A stretch of DNA of 64,000 nucleotides from Juglans regia (taxonomy: Eukaryota; Streptophyta; Magnoliopsida; Fagales; Juglandaceae): positions 2,736,243 to 2,800,242 of the forward strand of contig NC_049907.1 of NCBI RefSeq assembly GCF_001411555.2, read 5' to 3'. The notes below the pieces were generated by a model. The model was not told the DNA's origin. It saw only the letters and a list, made by a program, of their open reading frames with translations, and did not search any database. Each line of letters opens with the position of its first letter. The first letter of the stretch is position 1. The translations under genes and the position numbers were made by a program. This document shows, piece by piece, positions 62,103 to 64,000 of the stretch.

Positions 62103-63690
62103 ATGAAAGGCTATTGGTGGGGACATGTTAATCAGGAGAAAAAAGAGAGTTGGATTAATTGGACTCAAATGGGGAAATCAAAGAATGAAGGGGGTTTGGG
62201 GTTTAGAGATTTTGAAAATTTTAATAAAGCTTTATTAGCTAAGCAGTGTTGGAGGATGATTCAATTTTCACATTTATTATCTTCACAAGTACTGCAGCAC
62301 AAGTATTTTTCCCAAACTGATTTTCTCAATGCAAAATTGGGTACTAATCCATCTTATATTTGAAGAAGCTTCTTTTATGCAAGATAATTGCTTAAAGAAG
62401 GGTTGATATGGAGGGTTGCAAATGGGAAAGCTATAAAAATATGGTCAGACAAATGACTGCCAACACCTACTACCTTCACTCCTCAAAGTGGACACAATTC
62501 ACTCAGAGCAAACATGAGAATCGAGGAACTGATTGACCAGGAAACTAAGCAATGGATGACTATTCTCATCAAGGAAGTTTTCTCTCAAGAAGAGGTAGAA
62601 GTAATTTGTCAAATCCCCCTCAGCATAAAAACAGGCAAGATAAGTTGATGTGGAGAGGAACTGCCAATGGTATTTTCACAGTGCTTATTTCATGCAAGGT
62701 GATATTCAAGACAGAAACAAAGGTCAATGCTCCCACAGATCATAGAAATGTGAAGACTGAACAAGGATTTGAAAACTTAACATTCCACCAGCATCAAAAA
62801 ATTTCTTATGGAGAGCATGTCTTGACATTCTACCAACAAAAGTCAATTTATACAAGAGGAAGGTTCTAAATGATCAAATGTGTCCATTATGCCTAGTAGA
62901 ACCAAAAATTGCTGAACATATATTATGGGATTGCATATCAACTTCTGATATTCTCGGGCAAGGATCAAAGAGAATACAAAAAAGTAAAACATCAATCAAG
63001 AACATCAAAGCACTTATAGAATATATGCTCAATATATTGGACAAGGAAAACATGAAAGAACTGGCATTAGTAGTATGGAATCTGTGGTGGAGAAGGAATG
63101 AATATGTTTTTAAAAACATATTTAATTGATCTCAAGTCAGTGATGAACATAGTTAATAGTATGAGACAAAAGTAATAGCCTTACAAGTCAGAACTATGGC
63201 CCAAAATGAGTTCAATCTTCGAAGGAATGTCACATGGAATTGGCCACCACCAAGTTTTTGTAAATTTAATTGGGATGTAGCTATGGATAACATGAAGTAT
63301 ATGTTAGGAATTGGCATAGCAGTAAGAGATGATGAAGGTCAATTCTTGGCTACACTGAGAAAAAAGGGAAGTTATAGTAATGATCCATCTACAGTAGAGG
63401 CAAAAGGAGCACTTATTGCAACAGAATTTGGTATTCAATTGGATATGAAACGAGTGATACTTGAAGGGGATTCAAAAACAGTTGCCATGGCAATTCAAAA
63501 ACAGATAGAAGATGAGAGCTATTTTGGGATGATCATATAAGATACCAAACATAAATTACAACTTTTTTATGTTTGTTTTACTAATCATGTCTATAGGGAA
63601 TGAAATGTTGTTGGACATAAACTAGGTAAACATGCTTTTGTTTCAGACAATCTAGTGGACTTGGAGGAAACTCCCCACTATCTTTAATGT
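62103..63690 (+). pseudogene. 5'-truncated LINE relic
   Basis: Starts in the C-terminal RT region (YWWGHVNQEKKESWINW, GGLGFRDFENFNKALLAKQ). It then has the zinc tail (MCPLCLVEPKIAEHILWDC at about 62878), VVWNLWWRRNEYVF, and an RNase H domain (FNWDVAMD, GIGIAVRDDEG, VILEGDSKTVAMAI at about 63250-63500), ending near DLEETPHYL. Stops at about 62360, 62390, 62455 and 63127 and shifts near 62690-62770 inactivate it. Flanking AT-repeat sequence (TATATATGA) at both ends may hide the target duplication. Confidence 0.88.
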
Positions 63691-64000
63691 GTATTCTTAA
63701 TTTTTTACGAATGAGATGAGATTTTTTTCAAATATATATATATATATGAGAAAATATATTTACAATCGTGAATTATGTAATTATCGCGTGATCACTTTAA
63801 AAAAAATGAATAAAATATGATATCTATATAAAAAAAAATTAATTTTTTAATAATAAATTCTATTTTTTTATTAAAATGATTACGTAGCATTTAAACATTT
63901 CACGATTATATATAAAATTATTATATATATATATAGGTTAGTACTGTTGGACCTATATGTATAGAGTCTAGTTGTATTTGTGATGGCCCCGATTGGATGA
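63691..64000. other. AT-rich window edge, no gene seen
   Basis: Poly(AT) runs; nothing recognised. Confidence 0.5.

Noticed and set aside
1..64000. CRISPR arrays, operons, bacterial ribosome-binding sites or phage modules
   Set aside because: Spliceosomal introns, plant gene families and the TE content show a plant nuclear locus; no regularly spaced repeat-spacer arrays are present.

Overview
This is plant nuclear DNA. Genes carry GT-AG introns, intergenic DNA is AT-rich and full of decayed non-LTR retrotransposons and MITEs, and the tRNA-Trp(CCA) is of plant type. Gene families (subfamily-1 germin-like proteins, NRG1-type RPW8-NB-LRR helpers, an RTNLB reticulon, an SKS multicopper-oxidase-like protein) indicate a eudicot. 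The repeat families look like those of woody Fagales, perhaps Juglandaceae; that placement is recalled, not computed.

Layout. (1) 1-26.2 kb is a decaying tandem array of germin-like protein (GLP) genes on the plus strand: a 3'-partial copy at the left edge, two intact two-exon copies (16936-17721 and 22512-23299), and non-coding relics of further copies near 23.8-24.8 kb and 25.8-26.2 kb. A block of about 3 kb at 1-3010 is duplicated at 17409-20412. The array is split by a LINE pseudogene (5.8-9.6 kb), a 2.1-kb insertion flanked by 9-bp repeats inside another LINE relic (3.3-5.4 kb), and a candidate 5.6-kb terminal-inverted-repeat element (9.9-15.5 kb) that appears to carry a sugar-transporter exon. 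(2) 26.4-48.3 kb is a minus-strand cluster of four apparently intact NRG1-like RNL genes (A 28144-31401, B 33833-37078, C 38418-42777, D 44271-48289). All have five coding exons with identical intron phases (1,0,2,1) and predict 821, 818, 809 and 825 residues. Relics of at least two more RNL genes lie beside and between them. (3) 49.3-51.1 kb holds tRNA-Trp and a reticulon-like gene, both minus strand. (4) 51.3-56.9 kb is gene-poor and MITE-rich, with two copies of a family flanked by perfect 9-bp target duplications and a 5'-truncated LINE flanked by a perfect 15-bp duplication. (5) 57.1-61.1 kb is an intact eight-coding-exon SKS gene on the plus strand, with a LINE relic in its last intron. 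(6) 62.1-63.7 kb is a LINE relic.

How the genes fit together. RNL proteins of the NRG1 type are helper NLRs that relay signals from TIR-type sensor NLRs and form cation-permeable pores at the plasma membrane. GLPs and SKS proteins act in the apoplast or cell wall. The RNL cluster and the GLP array are two neighbouring tandem families of defence-related type, each expanding and decaying locally. Exon coordinates were worked out by hand from splice signals, reading frame and agreement between paralogs.
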